Assembly: GCA_017550965.1 (NCBI GenBank)
Contig: JAFZNK010000199.1
Location: 1-34,488, forward strand
DNA from: Thermoguttaceae bacterium
Lineage (GTDB): Bacteria; Planctomycetota; Planctomycetia; Pirellulales; Thermoguttaceae
Reading direction: 5' to 3'
Length of the DNA stretch: 34,488 nt
Part shown: in pieces, positions 1 to 7,634 of the stretch
Layout: each line of letters begins with the position of its first letter
Numbering within the stretch: the first letter of the stretch is position 1
Position numbers and translations under genes: made by a program
The notes under the pieces: generated by a model
What the model was told of the DNA's origin: nothing
The model's input: the letters and a program-made list of their open reading frames with translations, nothing else
Database searches by the model: none

Positions 1-2
1 AC

Positions 3-359
3 AATAACAACAACAGCACCAACAGCAACAGCGGAACGAACACGTCGGAAACGGGCGGCATCCAGGCCTACACGCCGATTGGAACCGTCAACAACGCTTT
101 CGCGTACTCCCGTCACTTCGACGCGTACTCGAACGGCATCGACGGTCGCTTCGAAGCCGCGTGGAACTGGACCGAAGCGGTTGGATTCAAGTTCGGCTAT
201 GAAATGCTGTACATGGACAACATCGCTCGCGGTTCCGCCGTCAACGACTACCGCATCAACGAAGACGGCTCGATCTTCGGCGTCAAGAGGAACAAGAAAG
301 ATCGTAACTTCGATCAATTCGTCCACGGCGTCATGTTCACCGTCATGGTTAACCGCTGA
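3..359 (+). CDS. C-terminal part of a BBP7-like outer-membrane beta-barrel protein (5' end outside window)
   Basis: This is the last 118 codons of an open frame that enters from the left edge and stops with TGA at 357-359. The visible protein starts with an Asn/Ser/Thr-rich stretch encoded by AAC/AGC repeats (about residues 1-18 of the fragment). It continues with alternating aromatic and polar residues typical of outer-membrane strands, such as FKFGYEMLYMDNIAR, and ends with a hydrophobic strand finishing in VNR. The pattern of a strand ending in a leucine/tyrosine-rich segment plus 'D(N/G)(I/V)AR' is what I associate with the planctomycete BBP7 (DUF1551) barrel family, and this is family-level recognition only. 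The reading frame was chosen because it stays open to the edge and makes a barrel-like protein; the overlapping frame beginning at 79 is Ser/Thr/Arg-rich and looks like a shadow. The low-complexity linker suggests a loop before the final strands. Confidence 0.6.
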   Translation, partial: NNNNSTNSNSGTNTSETGGIQAYTPIGTVNNAFAYSRHFDAYSNGIDGRFEAAWNWTEAVGFKFGYEMLYMDNIARGSAVNDYRINEDGSIFGVKRNKKDRNFDQFVHGVMFTVMVNR

Positions 360-374
360 TCGAATCTGAACTGA

Positions 375-398
375 GGCGACCGCCACGGCGCGGTCGCC
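375..398 (+). terminator. GC-rich hairpin after the barrel-protein gene
   Basis: A perfect 9-bp stem (GGCGACCGC at 375-383 with GCGGTCGCC at 390-398) has a 6-base loop and lies 15 bases after the stop codon. No T tract follows, so it may be a 3'-end stabilising or Rho-associated hairpin rather than a classical intrinsic terminator. Confidence 0.5.
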
Positions 399-441
399 CG
401 GAAGAGCCAGCGCTTTTCGGACGGAGCTGAATAAGTTCCGG

Positions 442-657
442 GCGGGTCGCCGAGAAGCGTTCCGAGGAGGGTTTCCGTCCTCCGAGGTTAAAGACCCGCG
501 ACCCTCAAAATCCTCTTTTGAGTCATCCGACGATTGGGATCGGTCGTGTTTTCCAATTCAAGGCCAACACGGAAAGAAGCTGGGAGAGCCGACCCCCCAA
601 TCGTTAAGACTATACGGCGGAGCAAGTTCCCCGTCCGAGGATCTTGCAAAACCGTAT
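442..657 (+). ncRNA. Putative structured RNA, family unknown
   Basis: This gene-free stretch contains an unusual density of perfect stems that nest compatibly. GCGGGTC (442-448) pairs with GACCCGC (493-499) and encloses GGAGG (466-470) with CCTCC (479-483). CTCAAAA (504-510) pairs with TTTTGAG (516-522). A long arm joins ACGATTGGG (530-538) to CCCAATCGT (596-604), then TCGG (540-543) to CCGA (589-592), then CGTGTT (545-550) to AACACG (566-571). A last hairpin joins ATACGG (612-617) to CCGTAT (652-657) around GCAAG (622-626) with CTTGC (643-647). I tried to match tmRNA, RNase P, 6S, SRP and the common riboswitch cores and saw none. The strand is undetermined; plus is assumed because both flanking genes read that way. 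It could be a leader of the acetyltransferase gene or a trailer of the barrel gene. Confidence 0.4.
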
Positions 658-706
658 CACATGGCTGTCAATGCCGGATCGCATAATAATCCAGAGCGTC
701 GCGAGT

Positions 707-769
707 CGAAGGGTTCGCGGCGCTTTTTTTGCGGACGCGCGCCGGAGAAGGGCGGCCCGGAACCCTTCG
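707..769 (+). repeat. Inverted repeat upstream of the acetyltransferase gene
   Basis: CGAAGGGTTC at 707-716 is the exact complement of GAACCCTTCG at 760-769, giving a 10-bp stem. Inside it GGCGC (719-723) pairs with GCGCC (739-743), with a run of seven T residues (724-730) in the loop. The element lies between the putative RNA and the gene at 885. It could be part of the acetyltransferase leader or an old repeat. Apart from this and the structured region before it, I see nothing in 658-884. Confidence 0.4.
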
Positions 770-884
770 CGCCGATTGACTCTTTTGTTCGCGCGTTCTA
801 TAATAACGTCCGACAGGCGCGGATTCTCGTTTTATCTCGCGTCCGTGTTCTTTCGCCTCGATTAGAATCAGGAGCCGATCTCTC

Positions 885-1364
885 ATGTCAACGTTTGCTA
901 TTCGACCTGCCGCTGAAAACGACGTCGATAAGATTCTCTTCTTCATCAGAGGAATCGCCGAGTACGAAAAGATGACCGACGAAGTCGTCGTTACGGAATC
1001 CGAGCTTAAAGAATGGCTTTTTGAGAAAAAGATCGCCGAAGTTCTCTTTGCGGTCGAAGACGGAAAAGAAGTCGGGTTCGCGTTGTTCTTTCCGAACTAC
1101 TCGACGTTTGTCGGGCGCGGCGGACTCTATTTGGAAGACTTGTTCATTATGCCCGAGTATCGCAGGAAGGGCTACGGCAAAGCGCTTTTTAAACGGCTCG
1201 CTCAAATAGCCGTCGAGAGAAATTACGGTCGAATCGAGTGGCGTTGCCTGAATTGGAACGAGCCGAGCATAGAATTTTACTATTCGCTCGGCGCGATTGG
1301 ACTCGACGAATGGACGACGTTTCGACTTGCCGGGGACGCGATACCGCGCCTGGCGACGACTTGA
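885..1364 (+). CDS. GNAT-family N-acetyltransferase, spermidine/diamine acetyltransferase-like
   Basis: The 159-residue protein has the length and layout of a single-domain GNAT enzyme, which transfers acetyl from acetyl-CoA to an amine. The N-terminal beta-alpha unit (IRPAAENDVDKI, residues 6-17) is followed by strand 4 and the acetyl-CoA loop YLEDLFIMPEYRRKGYGKAL, in which R93-R94-K95-G96-Y97-G98 form the pyrophosphate-binding signature. The C-terminal segment with WNEPSIEFYYSLGA supplies the usual Asn-x-x-(A/S)-x-x-x-Tyr helix. The 'LEDLF(V/I)xPxxRxxGxGK' form is typical of the SSAT (diamine acetyltransferase) branch, but the substrate cannot be read from sequence. The start is supported by AGGAG at 870-874, ten bases upstream. 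It is monocistronic, with gaps of more than 400 bases on both sides. Confidence 0.85.
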   Translation: MSTFAIRPAAENDVDKILFFIRGIAEYEKMTDEVVVTESELKEWLFEKKIAEVLFAVEDGKEVGFALFFPNYSTFVGRGGLYLEDLFIMPEYRRKGYGKALFKRLAQIAVERNYGRIEWRCLNWNEPSIEFYYSLGAIGLDEWTTFRLAGDAIPRLATT

Positions 1365-1776
1365 CGCCGACGTCAAAAAAGGTAAAATCGAGGTCCTACA
1401 TAATTAAGGGAATTTTACTTAGGAAAGGCAGTTCGCGCGCGTCGCGAAACGTCGATTCCGTCGCAACCGAGACACAAATAATGAGCGTTCCGCAGGACAA
1501 AACGCCTCGCCGCACGACGCCGCGTCAAACGAAATTTGTTCCGACGCGTTTTCACGCGCGTTTGACGGCTCCGGCGCTTGCGGATATTTTGGGGCGCGCA
1601 AAAATCTGCCCCGTCTTTTTGATACGCGTCGGCTGGCGAAATAAGCTCCATCTGTTATTTCTTTCGATTGTTTCGACCGCTTCCCGCCGTTTTCTTTTCT
1701 TCGCTCTCTTGTTTCTTTTTGCTAACGCGTTCGCTCGTTTTGTTCCACTGAAAAACAGCTCTCTGGAGAATACCGT
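1365..1776. other. Intergenic region, no gene seen
   Basis: These 412 bases separate the acetyltransferase from the phosphate transporter gene. Open frames here are short, Arg-rich and lack ribosome binding sites. A loose inverted repeat (GTAAAAT 1382-1388, ATTTTAC 1412-1418) follows the acetyltransferase stop and may be its weak transcript end. GGAG at 1765-1768 is the ribosome binding site of the next gene. No confident promoter hexamers were found. Confidence 0.5.
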
Positions 1777-4068
1777 ATGAAGACCGATAGAACGAAAGTT
1801 CGACGATCGCGCGACGAGCGTCGATTCAACCGAAGGAACGCGTTTGCCGCGCAGGCGGTTCTGATCGTCGCCGTCGCGCTGGCGCTTTTGGCGATTGGAG
1901 CGACGGGGTTTGTCCAGTCAAGCGAGGATCGGGACGAGCCCGGCGTCGACGTCCAGGCGGAAGTCGCGAGCGAAGAAGCGCCTGAAACGACGAAAAGCGA
2001 CGTACCCGTCAACTGGCTTCCGGACCTTCACGTTCCCTCCGGGGCGCCTGAAACGCACGTCGATCTTTCGGTGACGGAGCGTCAGTTTTGCGAACGAAAT
2101 TTCTTTGGCGAGTCGGAGGAGATTTCGCCCGACCAATTAGCGTGGCGAGTCGTTCTTCCGGAAGAAGAGGGATCGTCGGTCGCGGACGTCGAATTAGACG
2201 GAAGCACGTTGTGTTTGCACTGGAAAGAGGGCGCGGTCGGCAAGACGAAGATTTTGCTTGAAGCGTCGGTCAAGGGCGACGAAACGCGCAAGGCGTTCGC
2301 GGCGTTCAATATCGACGTCTGGAAGCCCGACTACCTTAAGATGTTCACGGCGATTCTCGGCGGGCTTGGCATTTTCCTCCTTGGCATGAAGCGAATGTCG
2401 GAGGGGTTGACGGCGATTGCCGGCGCGCGTCTTCGCCGGCTCATTTCGATCTTTACGAACAACTGCTTCCTGGCGGTCGGGCTTGGAATCGTTACGACGA
2501 CGCTGATTCAGTCGAGTTCCGCCGCGTCGGTGATGACGCTTGGATTTGTGAATTCCGGGCTGATGAGTTTGGAGCAGGCGTTGGGCGTCATTATCGGCAC
2601 GCATATCGGAACGACGACGACCGGCTGGCTCCTCACGTTCAATATCGGCGCGACGGGATTGCCGATTCTCGGCGTCGCCGCGCTGGTTCTGATCTTTGTT
2701 AAAAGAGAACGCGTTCGCAACGTCGCGTTGTTCGCGCTTGGGTTCGGCATGATCTTCTTCGGTCTGGAGACGCTCAAGCACGGCATGGCGCCGTTGTCGG
2801 AACTTCCGCAATTCAGCGAGTTGATTCAGGCGACGCGCGCTACGTCCATGGTCAACGTCGGGAAATGCGTTTTGATCGGGACGGTCGTGACGATGCTCGT
2901 GCAGTCGTCGGCAGTGACGATGGCGATTGTCATTACGCTCGCGTCGCTGGGCTCGATCGACTTGAACTCGTCGGCGGCGATCGTCCTGGGAAGCAACGTT
3001 GGCACGACGATCACGGCGCTGCTCGCGTCGGTGGGCGCGAACGCGAACGCGCGCCGCGTCGCTTATTTCCACACCGCGTCGAACGCGTTTGGCGTCTTGT
3101 GGGTCTGGGCGGTCTTCTTTGTCTTTTTGATTCCGGCGGTCAACTATATCGGCGATTTGCTCGGAATGAAGACGGTCGTGAGTAAAATCGCGATCACGCA
3201 CACGTTCTTCAACGTCGTCAACACGATCGTTCTTATGCCGCTGATCAAGCCCGCGTCGCGACTTTTCGAGCGACTTGTCAAAGACGACGACGAGAAAGAA
3301 AAAGAAGAGGATCCGACCCTTGTCTGGCAGAAACTTCAGCTGGTCAACGTTCCCGGTCCCACGGGCGCGATGACGAACATCACCAATTCGCGCAAAGTCG
3401 TTCAGGACATGTTTTTCGACTGTCATCGGCTTTTCGACCTGCTCAACACGCTGCGAGAAAACGGTTTTTCCGACGCCGAACTTACCGAAAAGGCGTTTAA
3501 ACTTGAAGACAAACTCGATCACGTTCAGGACGACACGATCGAATTCGTGTCTCGAGTGACGGTGATGTCGCTGTCGCCCGACCTTGCCGCGTCCGCGCGC
3601 GAACAGATCAGGCTCGCCGAAGAGCTCGAAACGATCAGCGACTATATCATTGGGATTCTGAAGTCGAATTTGAAGTTAAAAGCCGACGACCAGATGGAAT
3701 TTCCCGCTTTTGTGTCGAGTAAAGAGACGGAATTTCTTAGAGAATCGTCCGACGCGCTCGAATGGCTGAGTCAGAATTTCGCGGCTCACGTTCACGTCAA
3801 TCTTACCGGAAAAATCAACGAACGGCGCGATAATTTCGTCGCGAGCGTTAAAGAGACGCGCGACGCGTTCATGCAGCACATGTTCGACGATAAGATCGAT
3901 CCGCTCGTGATCGTTGCCGTCGAGTTCCAACTCAACGCGTGGAGAAGGGTTTTCGAACACATTCAAAACATCGCCGAAGCGATGGAAGAGCCGGGCAAAG
4001 TCGCGCCGCTCAACGCCGCCGTTCTCGCCGCGCGCAAGAGGAAAATTGCGGCGGCGAAACGTGCGTGA
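1777..4068 (+). CDS. Na+/phosphate cotransporter family protein (Na_Pi_cotrans x2, PhoU-like C terminus)
   Basis: The 763-residue membrane protein belongs to the Na/Pi-cotransporter (NptA/YjbB-like) family, which takes up or exports phosphate driven by sodium. Two inverted-repeat Na_Pi_cotrans units are visible, each with the hallmark QSS motif: QSSS at residues 245-248 and QSS at 376-378. Each is followed by the Gly/Thr-rich re-entrant segment (GTHIGTTTTGW and GSNVGTTITALLA). The last about 200 residues are charged and helical, rich in EL(E)xISDY-type segments, as in the PhoU-like tail of this family. Unusually, the transporter begins only near residue 189: it is preceded by a membrane segment (about 24-46) and about 130 polar residues that look like a small extracytoplasmic beta-rich domain. 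GGAG at 1765-1768 supports the start. An intrinsic terminator follows, and the gene seems to stand alone. No Pho box was recognised. Confidence 0.9.
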   Translation: MKTDRTKVRRSRDERRFNRRNAFAAQAVLIVAVALALLAIGATGFVQSSEDRDEPGVDVQAEVASEEAPETTKSDVPVNWLPDLHVPSGAPETHVDLSVTERQFCERNFFGESEEISPDQLAWRVVLPEEEGSSVADVELDGSTLCLHWKEGAVGKTKILLEASVKGDETRKAFAAFNIDVWKPDYLKMFTAILGGLGIFLLGMKRMSEGLTAIAGARLRRLISIFTNNCFLAVGLGIVTTTLIQSSSAASVMTLGFVNSGLMSLEQALGVIIGTHIGTTTTGWLLTFNIGATGLPILGVAALVLIFVKRERVRNVALFALGFGMIFFGLETLKHGMAPLSELPQFSELIQATRATSMVNVGKCVLIGTVVTMLVQSSAVTMAIVITLASLGSIDLNSSAAIVLGSNVGTTITALLASVGANANARRVAYFHTASNAFGVLWVWAVFFVFLIPAVNYIGDLLGMKTVVSKIAITHTFFNVVNTIVLMPLIKPASRLFERLVKDDDEKEKEEDPTLVWQKLQLVNVPGPTGAMTNITNSRKVVQDMFFDCHRLFDLLNTLRENGFSDAELTEKAFKLEDKLDHVQDDTIEFVSRVTVMSLSPDLAASAREQIRLAEELETISDYIIGILKSNLKLKADDQMEFPAFVSSKETEFLRESSDALEWLSQNFAAHVHVNLTGKINERRDNFVASVKETRDAFMQHMFDDKIDPLVIVAVEFQLNAWRRVFEHIQNIAEAMEEPGKVAPLNAAVLAARKRKIAAAKRA

Positions 4069-4082
4069 GGCAGCAGTCGGAG

Positions 4083-4122
4083 TCGACAGACGGTTGAGAA
4101 TCTCCCACCGTCAGTCGATTTT
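4083..4122 (+). terminator. Intrinsic terminator of the phosphate transporter gene
   Basis: TCGACAGACGGT (4083-4094) pairs with ACCGTCAGTCGA (4107-4118) over 12 positions with one A-A mismatch and a 12-base loop. TTTT (4119-4122) follows directly. It lies 15 bases after the stop and reads in the plus direction; on the other strand no T tract follows. Confidence 0.75.
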
Positions 4123-4209
4123 GTCCGCCGTTGACGCAGGCATAAGCCAATTTGGCGTCGCGTCGAGTTTTTTCCCGTACATTGACGCGACGCCGTCGCC
4201 TTATCGCCG

Positions 4210-6255
4210 TTACTCGTCGTCTTCCGGAATCGGAACGCCCGAGACGTAGCGGTCAAATTCCGAATCTTTCGCTTCGCGCGTCGCGAAGTAGTGAACGGAT
4301 CCGTCCGCAAAGCCGACGTTTACTCCCCAACGATGGCCGCAATCGGGCTCTTCGCTCAATGCGACGGCGTTTTCGCGAAACGATCGCGCTTCGAGTTCTT
4401 CGTCGGGCCTCATCCAGCAAATCGGTCGCTCGCGTTCGACGACCAGGGCCTGCGCGTTCGTGTCGACGCCTTCGCGACGCCGTAGCTCCGCCAGGTCTTT
4501 GCCGACGCCGGACGCGTCGAAGAGCGCGTTCTCGCCAAGAATGACCGAATACGTCGTCGATCCTTCTTCGCGCTTTTTATTGGACGGACACTGGAAAAAT
4601 TTCGGCGCGCGGGCGTGGAACCGCTTGTTATAGTCCGAGTCCCAGGGTTCGTCGAGTCGGATTTGCTCGTATAAAGCCTTGTTCTCCTCGCCAAGGTAGG
4701 GCAGAATCAGAACGCGCCAACTGTGAAGAGGCTTGCCGTTTTCGTCGACGGTAAAGGCGGGGGGCAGCGTTCCATGTTCCGCCTGATAACTCAAGAGCGC
4801 GCGCGTCGTCAATTTCATATTAACGACGCAACTGAGGCGTTCGTTCGCCTTACCAAAAGCGTCGGCCGCCGGAGCCATCAAAAGAAACAGCCGTTTCGCT
4901 AATTTCCCTTCTTGAGTTTCCGGTTGATAAGACGTTTCCCATTCCTCCACGTCGATTTTCCTTTCGACAACGAGTTCGTCCCATAACTTTTCCAATTCAG
5001 TCATAAAAGCGCCGTCGTCAAAAGAACCGCTCCAGACGAAAGCGTCGTTTTTCTCAGATTCGTCGGAATCCTCGGAGGCGTCCTCCGAAAGTTGATCGAG
5101 AAACTCGTTTAAGGATCCTTTCCGCGCCAACGCCGGCAATTCTTGTGCGGTCGGAAGGAAAAAATTGTCGCGTTCGCCTTTCAAAACGTCTCGAGCCGCT
5201 TCTTCAAAGTCCATCGTTCCAAAAGAATCGCACCAGACGTCGGTCAGACGAGCGTAGTCTTCCGACGTCGGTTCGACCCCGGAAGCGCCGCCGTCAAGCG
5301 ATATTCCCGCGCCGATACTCATAATCGCCATGCCGACGAGCGCTTCGACCATACACCTGTTTTCGCGGTTGGTAAAAAAAGATTTCGCCAGAAGAACGAT
5401 CGATTCAACGTCGTCGATCGCCCCGGAATAATCGCCCGTTCCTATGCGGTAGTTGGCGCGTATTTGAAATTTTCTGGCTATTTCGCGCGAGAATTGAACG
5501 TCGGGCAACAGCATGCCGACCCAATCGTCCGGTCCTTCGGAAACGATACGCCAACATGCGAAACGAGGCGACCGAACCGCTTTAGCGAAGACTTCGTATA
5601 AATCTTCGTTCTCTTCAAGCCAGCGCGCGGCGACCGGATAATCGTCTTTTGTCCAGGGCTTTCCCATAACTGTCTGATAGCATTTGCCCGCAAGTTCCCA
5701 ATCGACGCGTCCCGTTTTCTCTTCGTAGTTCTCCCAGTACCGTCGGTTTCCTTCGGCAGATTCGGAATCGGAAGGTTCCGGTTCGTCGCCCGTGATTCCG
5801 TTTTTCACCAGGTACTCGTACAAATCCAAACGCGTTAAAAAAGTCGGAGGAGTCGACGGGTCGATTCCAAATTTTTCGCAAATCGGCGTCCAATAGTCGA
5901 CAAACCAGTCGTTGGTCGCAATTTGATCCCACGGCTTTTTCGTCGCGAGCGCCTTTTGTTCAAGCGCCAGCGGACCAAGCGCCTGTAAAATCAGTTTCCA
6001 GCCGTTTTCGTCGGCGGGCAGAATGTTCGCTTCCTGGCGCAGTTCAAATCGTCGCCGATAATCGATTCCGATTCCATGGGCGTAATCGGGCTCCGCGTCG
6101 ACCGAATCGACGGGAAGGATCGTCAACGGTTTGTCGTCGTCCGCCGGGACGTCGCGTCCCGCGCCAAGCGCCGCGATTATCGCGACGCAGGCGATCCAAA
6201 ACGTTTTCTTTTCATAAAAACGTCGTTTTCGAGCCGTTGTGTTTTCTGTCGTCAT
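4210..6255 (-). CDS. Membrane-anchored protein with DUF1559 / H-X9-DG tail (planctomycete family)
   Basis: The protein of 681 residues has three parts. An N-terminal anchor or signal lies at about residues 15-38 (a basic start, then FWIACVAIIAALGAG). A long polar, acidic helical region with no family I recognise spans about 40-480. The C-terminal block resembles DUF1559 (SBP_bac_10): the 'L..Y...HGTLPPAF...GKPLHSWRVLILPYLGE' segment, 'PWDSDYNKRF', 'FQCPSN', and H641 followed nine residues later by D651-G652, the H-X9-DG signature of planctomycete pseudopilin-like proteins. The usual prepilin N terminus (GFTLVELL) is missing. I set the start at the ATG at 6255, not at the longer frame to 6414: GGAG lies seven bases upstream and the promoter at 6340-6368 falls inside the longer frame. 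It converges on the phosphate transporter. Its function is unknown, probably extracytoplasmic. Confidence 0.8.
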   Translation of the reverse strand: MTTENTTARKRRFYEKKTFWIACVAIIAALGAGRDVPADDDKPLTILPVDSVDAEPDYAHGIGIDYRRRFELRQEANILPADENGWKLILQALGPLALEQKALATKKPWDQIATNDWFVDYWTPICEKFGIDPSTPPTFLTRLDLYEYLVKNGITGDEPEPSDSESAEGNRRYWENYEEKTGRVDWELAGKCYQTVMGKPWTKDDYPVAARWLEENEDLYEVFAKAVRSPRFACWRIVSEGPDDWVGMLLPDVQFSREIARKFQIRANYRIGTGDYSGAIDDVESIVLLAKSFFTNRENRCMVEALVGMAIMSIGAGISLDGGASGVEPTSEDYARLTDVWCDSFGTMDFEEAARDVLKGERDNFFLPTAQELPALARKGSLNEFLDQLSEDASEDSDESEKNDAFVWSGSFDDGAFMTELEKLWDELVVERKIDVEEWETSYQPETQEGKLAKRLFLLMAPAADAFGKANERLSCVVNMKLTTRALLSYQAEHGTLPPAFTVDENGKPLHSWRVLILPYLGEENKALYEQIRLDEPWDSDYNKRFHARAPKFFQCPSNKKREEGSTTYSVILGENALFDASGVGKDLAELRRREGVDTNAQALVVERERPICWMRPDEELEARSFRENAVALSEEPDCGHRWGVNVGFADGSVHYFATREAKDSEFDRYVSGVPIPEDDE

Positions 6256-6339
6256 TGCCGTCTCCGTGATAAATGTCCGAAATTTGCCTCGTCCTCTTTC
6301 TAAAGTCGTCGAGGGAACGCTTTTTGAGAGATCAGGAAA

Positions 6340-6368
6340 ATTGTAATTGGAAAAGGGTGGGAATTCAA
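6340..6368 (-). promoter_or_regulatory. Sigma70-type promoter of the DUF1559-tailed gene
   Basis: On the minus strand TTGAAT (complement of 6363-6368) and TACAAT (complement of 6340-6345) are separated by exactly 17 bases. Transcription would start near 6333 and give a leader of about 78 bases before the ATG at 6255. Confidence 0.65.
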
Positions 6369-6393
6369 CTTCTGACTTGAAAAATCCAAAATC

Positions 6394-6562
6394 ATACCTT
6401 TTGGCTATTTGCAACCGAAATCCTCCACACTCTCTATTGACTCAGAAACTTATTTATTTGTCAACTATGCGTCGGACTTTTTGGCAATTTTTAATCAAAA
6501 AAACTGTTTTTATAACGATTTTTCCTGAAAAAACGCGGCAGTTTTTTATTGCCAAAAGGTAT
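6394..6562. repeat. Perfect 12-base inverted repeat bounding a 169-base AT-rich segment
   Basis: ATACCTTTTGGC (6394-6405) is the exact complement of GCCAAAAGGTAT (6551-6562). A related stretch, CTTTTTGGCAAT, occurs inside the segment near 6478-6490. There is no open frame inside and no clear target duplication beyond a TA that belongs to the arms. A small non-autonomous element or a regulatory palindrome are both possible. Confidence 0.4.
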
Positions 6563-6604
6563 AGGTTTCCGAAAGTCGTAACTAGCGCATACGTCGTTTT
6601 TTAC

Positions 6605-6732
6605 CTCGGCTTTGCCGAGACCGTCGACGTCAGTCGACGGCTATCCGCCTGCGGCGGAACGCGTTGCGTTTAGCGTCGCGTCGTTTGCCTGCCACTTGCG
6701 GCTCGTATACGCGTAGCGACCAACGGGAGCGG
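6605..6732. repeat. Hairpin-array repeat, copy A
   Basis: Three consecutive hairpins: CTCGGC-TTT-GCCGAG (6605-6619), CCGTCGAC-GTCA-GTCGACGG (6621-6640) and TCCGCC-TGC-GGCGGA (6644-6658). They are followed by the conserved blocks ACGCGTTGC (6659-6667), TTTGCC (6684-6689), CTTGCGGCTC (6695-6704) and GACCAACGGGAGCGG (6718-6732). The same order recurs at 29461-29625. The copy ends four bases from the stop codon of the minus-strand gene at 6737. Confidence 0.65.
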
Positions 6733-6736
6733 CGTT

Positions 6737-7567
6737 TTATTTGCGCGCGGTAGCCCGAACCGTCCTGTCGCCGGCGTTTAGGGGGTAGGCGTCGGCCAGG
6801 GCCGGTCGGACTGATTCTTCGTAACCCTTTTTTATAATTTCTCTTGCTTTTTGGCCCAGCGCGGGATTGTACGAGTCGATCATTTGGAGCAGGTACGGAA
6901 GCTGGCTCGCGAAATCGGTTTCCGGGGACATGGCGTCGTTAATAGCGACTTCTTCTAATGTTGCGACGCGTTTTTCCAGTTCGGCGTCGTTTTTCTCCTC
7001 GACGGCGACGGCGATTTCGACCTTCAGCTCCTGAACGCGTGCGTATCTCTGATAACTCTCAATCGCCGCTTTGCTGAAATTCGACTCGGCAAGTTCTTTT
7101 TCCAGTTTTTTGAGCCCGTCGACGTCTTTGGTCATGCCGCACAGTTCGCAGTAGAGCTGAACGTGATAATCGCAATTTGAGTAAGCGTTGCGGTTTGCGA
7201 CAAGAGGACGGTCCGTGTCGGGATGAAAAAGTACGCGCAGTTTCGTTTCTTTAAGCGCGGTCCAATATCGGCGTCTCTTTTCGTCGACGGCGGCGCCCGA
7301 TTTTCGGGCCAATTTGTTTAACTCCTCGGAGAGCCGCTGGTGACGCAACGCGTAAAAGCGAGAGGTTTCGTTCGGCGGTATGTAAAACAGGTCGGCGTTT
7401 TTTCCTATTGCGCGTTCGATTTCGTCCCTCTGTCGTTCATTCTCACGGCTGAGACCGATGACAGCCAGTTTGGCGAACAGGTATTCCGCGCTTCCCAGAC
7501 TCGCCGCCAGAGTCGCCGTCGCCAGGAGCGCTATTGTTCCCAATATGCACGCGGTTTTGCGCTTCAT
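6737..7567 (-). CDS. Small exported partner protein 1 (array-specific paralogous family)
   Basis: A predicted 276-residue protein with a hydrophobic N terminus (basic MKRK, then about 20 apolar residues) that looks like a signal peptide or anchor, followed by a charged, helix-forming body. It is a paralogue of the proteins at 11186-12022 and 17481-18284. All three share a central D(V/I)D(G/S)(L/F) segment followed by a charged helix (KKLEKEL here), an acidic stretch of the type 'DAELEKRVATLEE', and the C-terminal motif Y-(S/N)-P-x-(L/M), then (Q/R)(K/R)A(K/R)E, K(K/R)GY, and finally RP(A/F/L)LA. No known family is recognised. The start at 7567 has GAAGG six to ten bases upstream; an in-frame TTG further upstream would overlap the permease gene. 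It is the last gene of the minus-strand array, 67 bases after the permease at 7635. Probably an extracytoplasmic partner of the permease; inference from synteny only. Confidence 0.7.
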   Translation of the reverse strand: MKRKTACILGTIALLATATLAASLGSAEYLFAKLAVIGLSRENERQRDEIERAIGKNADLFYIPPNETSRFYALRHQRLSEELNKLARKSGAAVDEKRRRYWTALKETKLRVLFHPDTDRPLVANRNAYSNCDYHVQLYCELCGMTKDVDGLKKLEKELAESNFSKAAIESYQRYARVQELKVEIAVAVEEKNDAELEKRVATLEEVAINDAMSPETDFASQLPYLLQMIDSYNPALGQKAREIIKKGYEESVRPALADAYPLNAGDRTVRATARK

Positions 7568-7634
7568 AGTTAACCTTCGTTGTCTTTTGCGAAAATAATC
7601 GTTTTTCAATTTGGAGAATGCGGTTCCGTTTCCG

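Larger units (their letters stand above)
6256..6736. other. AT-rich intergenic island with promoter, inverted repeat and hairpin array
   Basis: The stretch separates two minus-strand genes. It holds the promoter of the DUF1559-tailed gene (6340-6368), an AT-rich core of about 200 bases (6370-6600) very unlike the surrounding GC-rich DNA, a perfect 12-base inverted repeat, an AT hairpin (AAAAAAC 6528-6534 with GTTTTTT 6541-6547) that could end the minus-strand array transcript, and a GC-rich hairpin array at 6605-6732. I see no coding region. Confidence 0.6.

Noticed and set aside
442..657. Known riboswitch or housekeeping RNA (RNase P, tmRNA, 6S, cobalamin, SAM, TPP)
   Set aside because: Short resemblances such as CGGAGCAAG occur, but the conserved cores and their order are missing, so I left the segment unassigned.
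2194..3522. A 442-codon minus-strand frame opposite the phosphate transporter
   Set aside because: The composition is a charged shadow and the sense strand encodes conserved transporter motifs.
6256..6414. Longer start for the DUF1559-tailed protein at 6414
   Set aside because: The promoter at 6340-6368 lies inside this extension and GGAG is correctly placed before the ATG at 6255.
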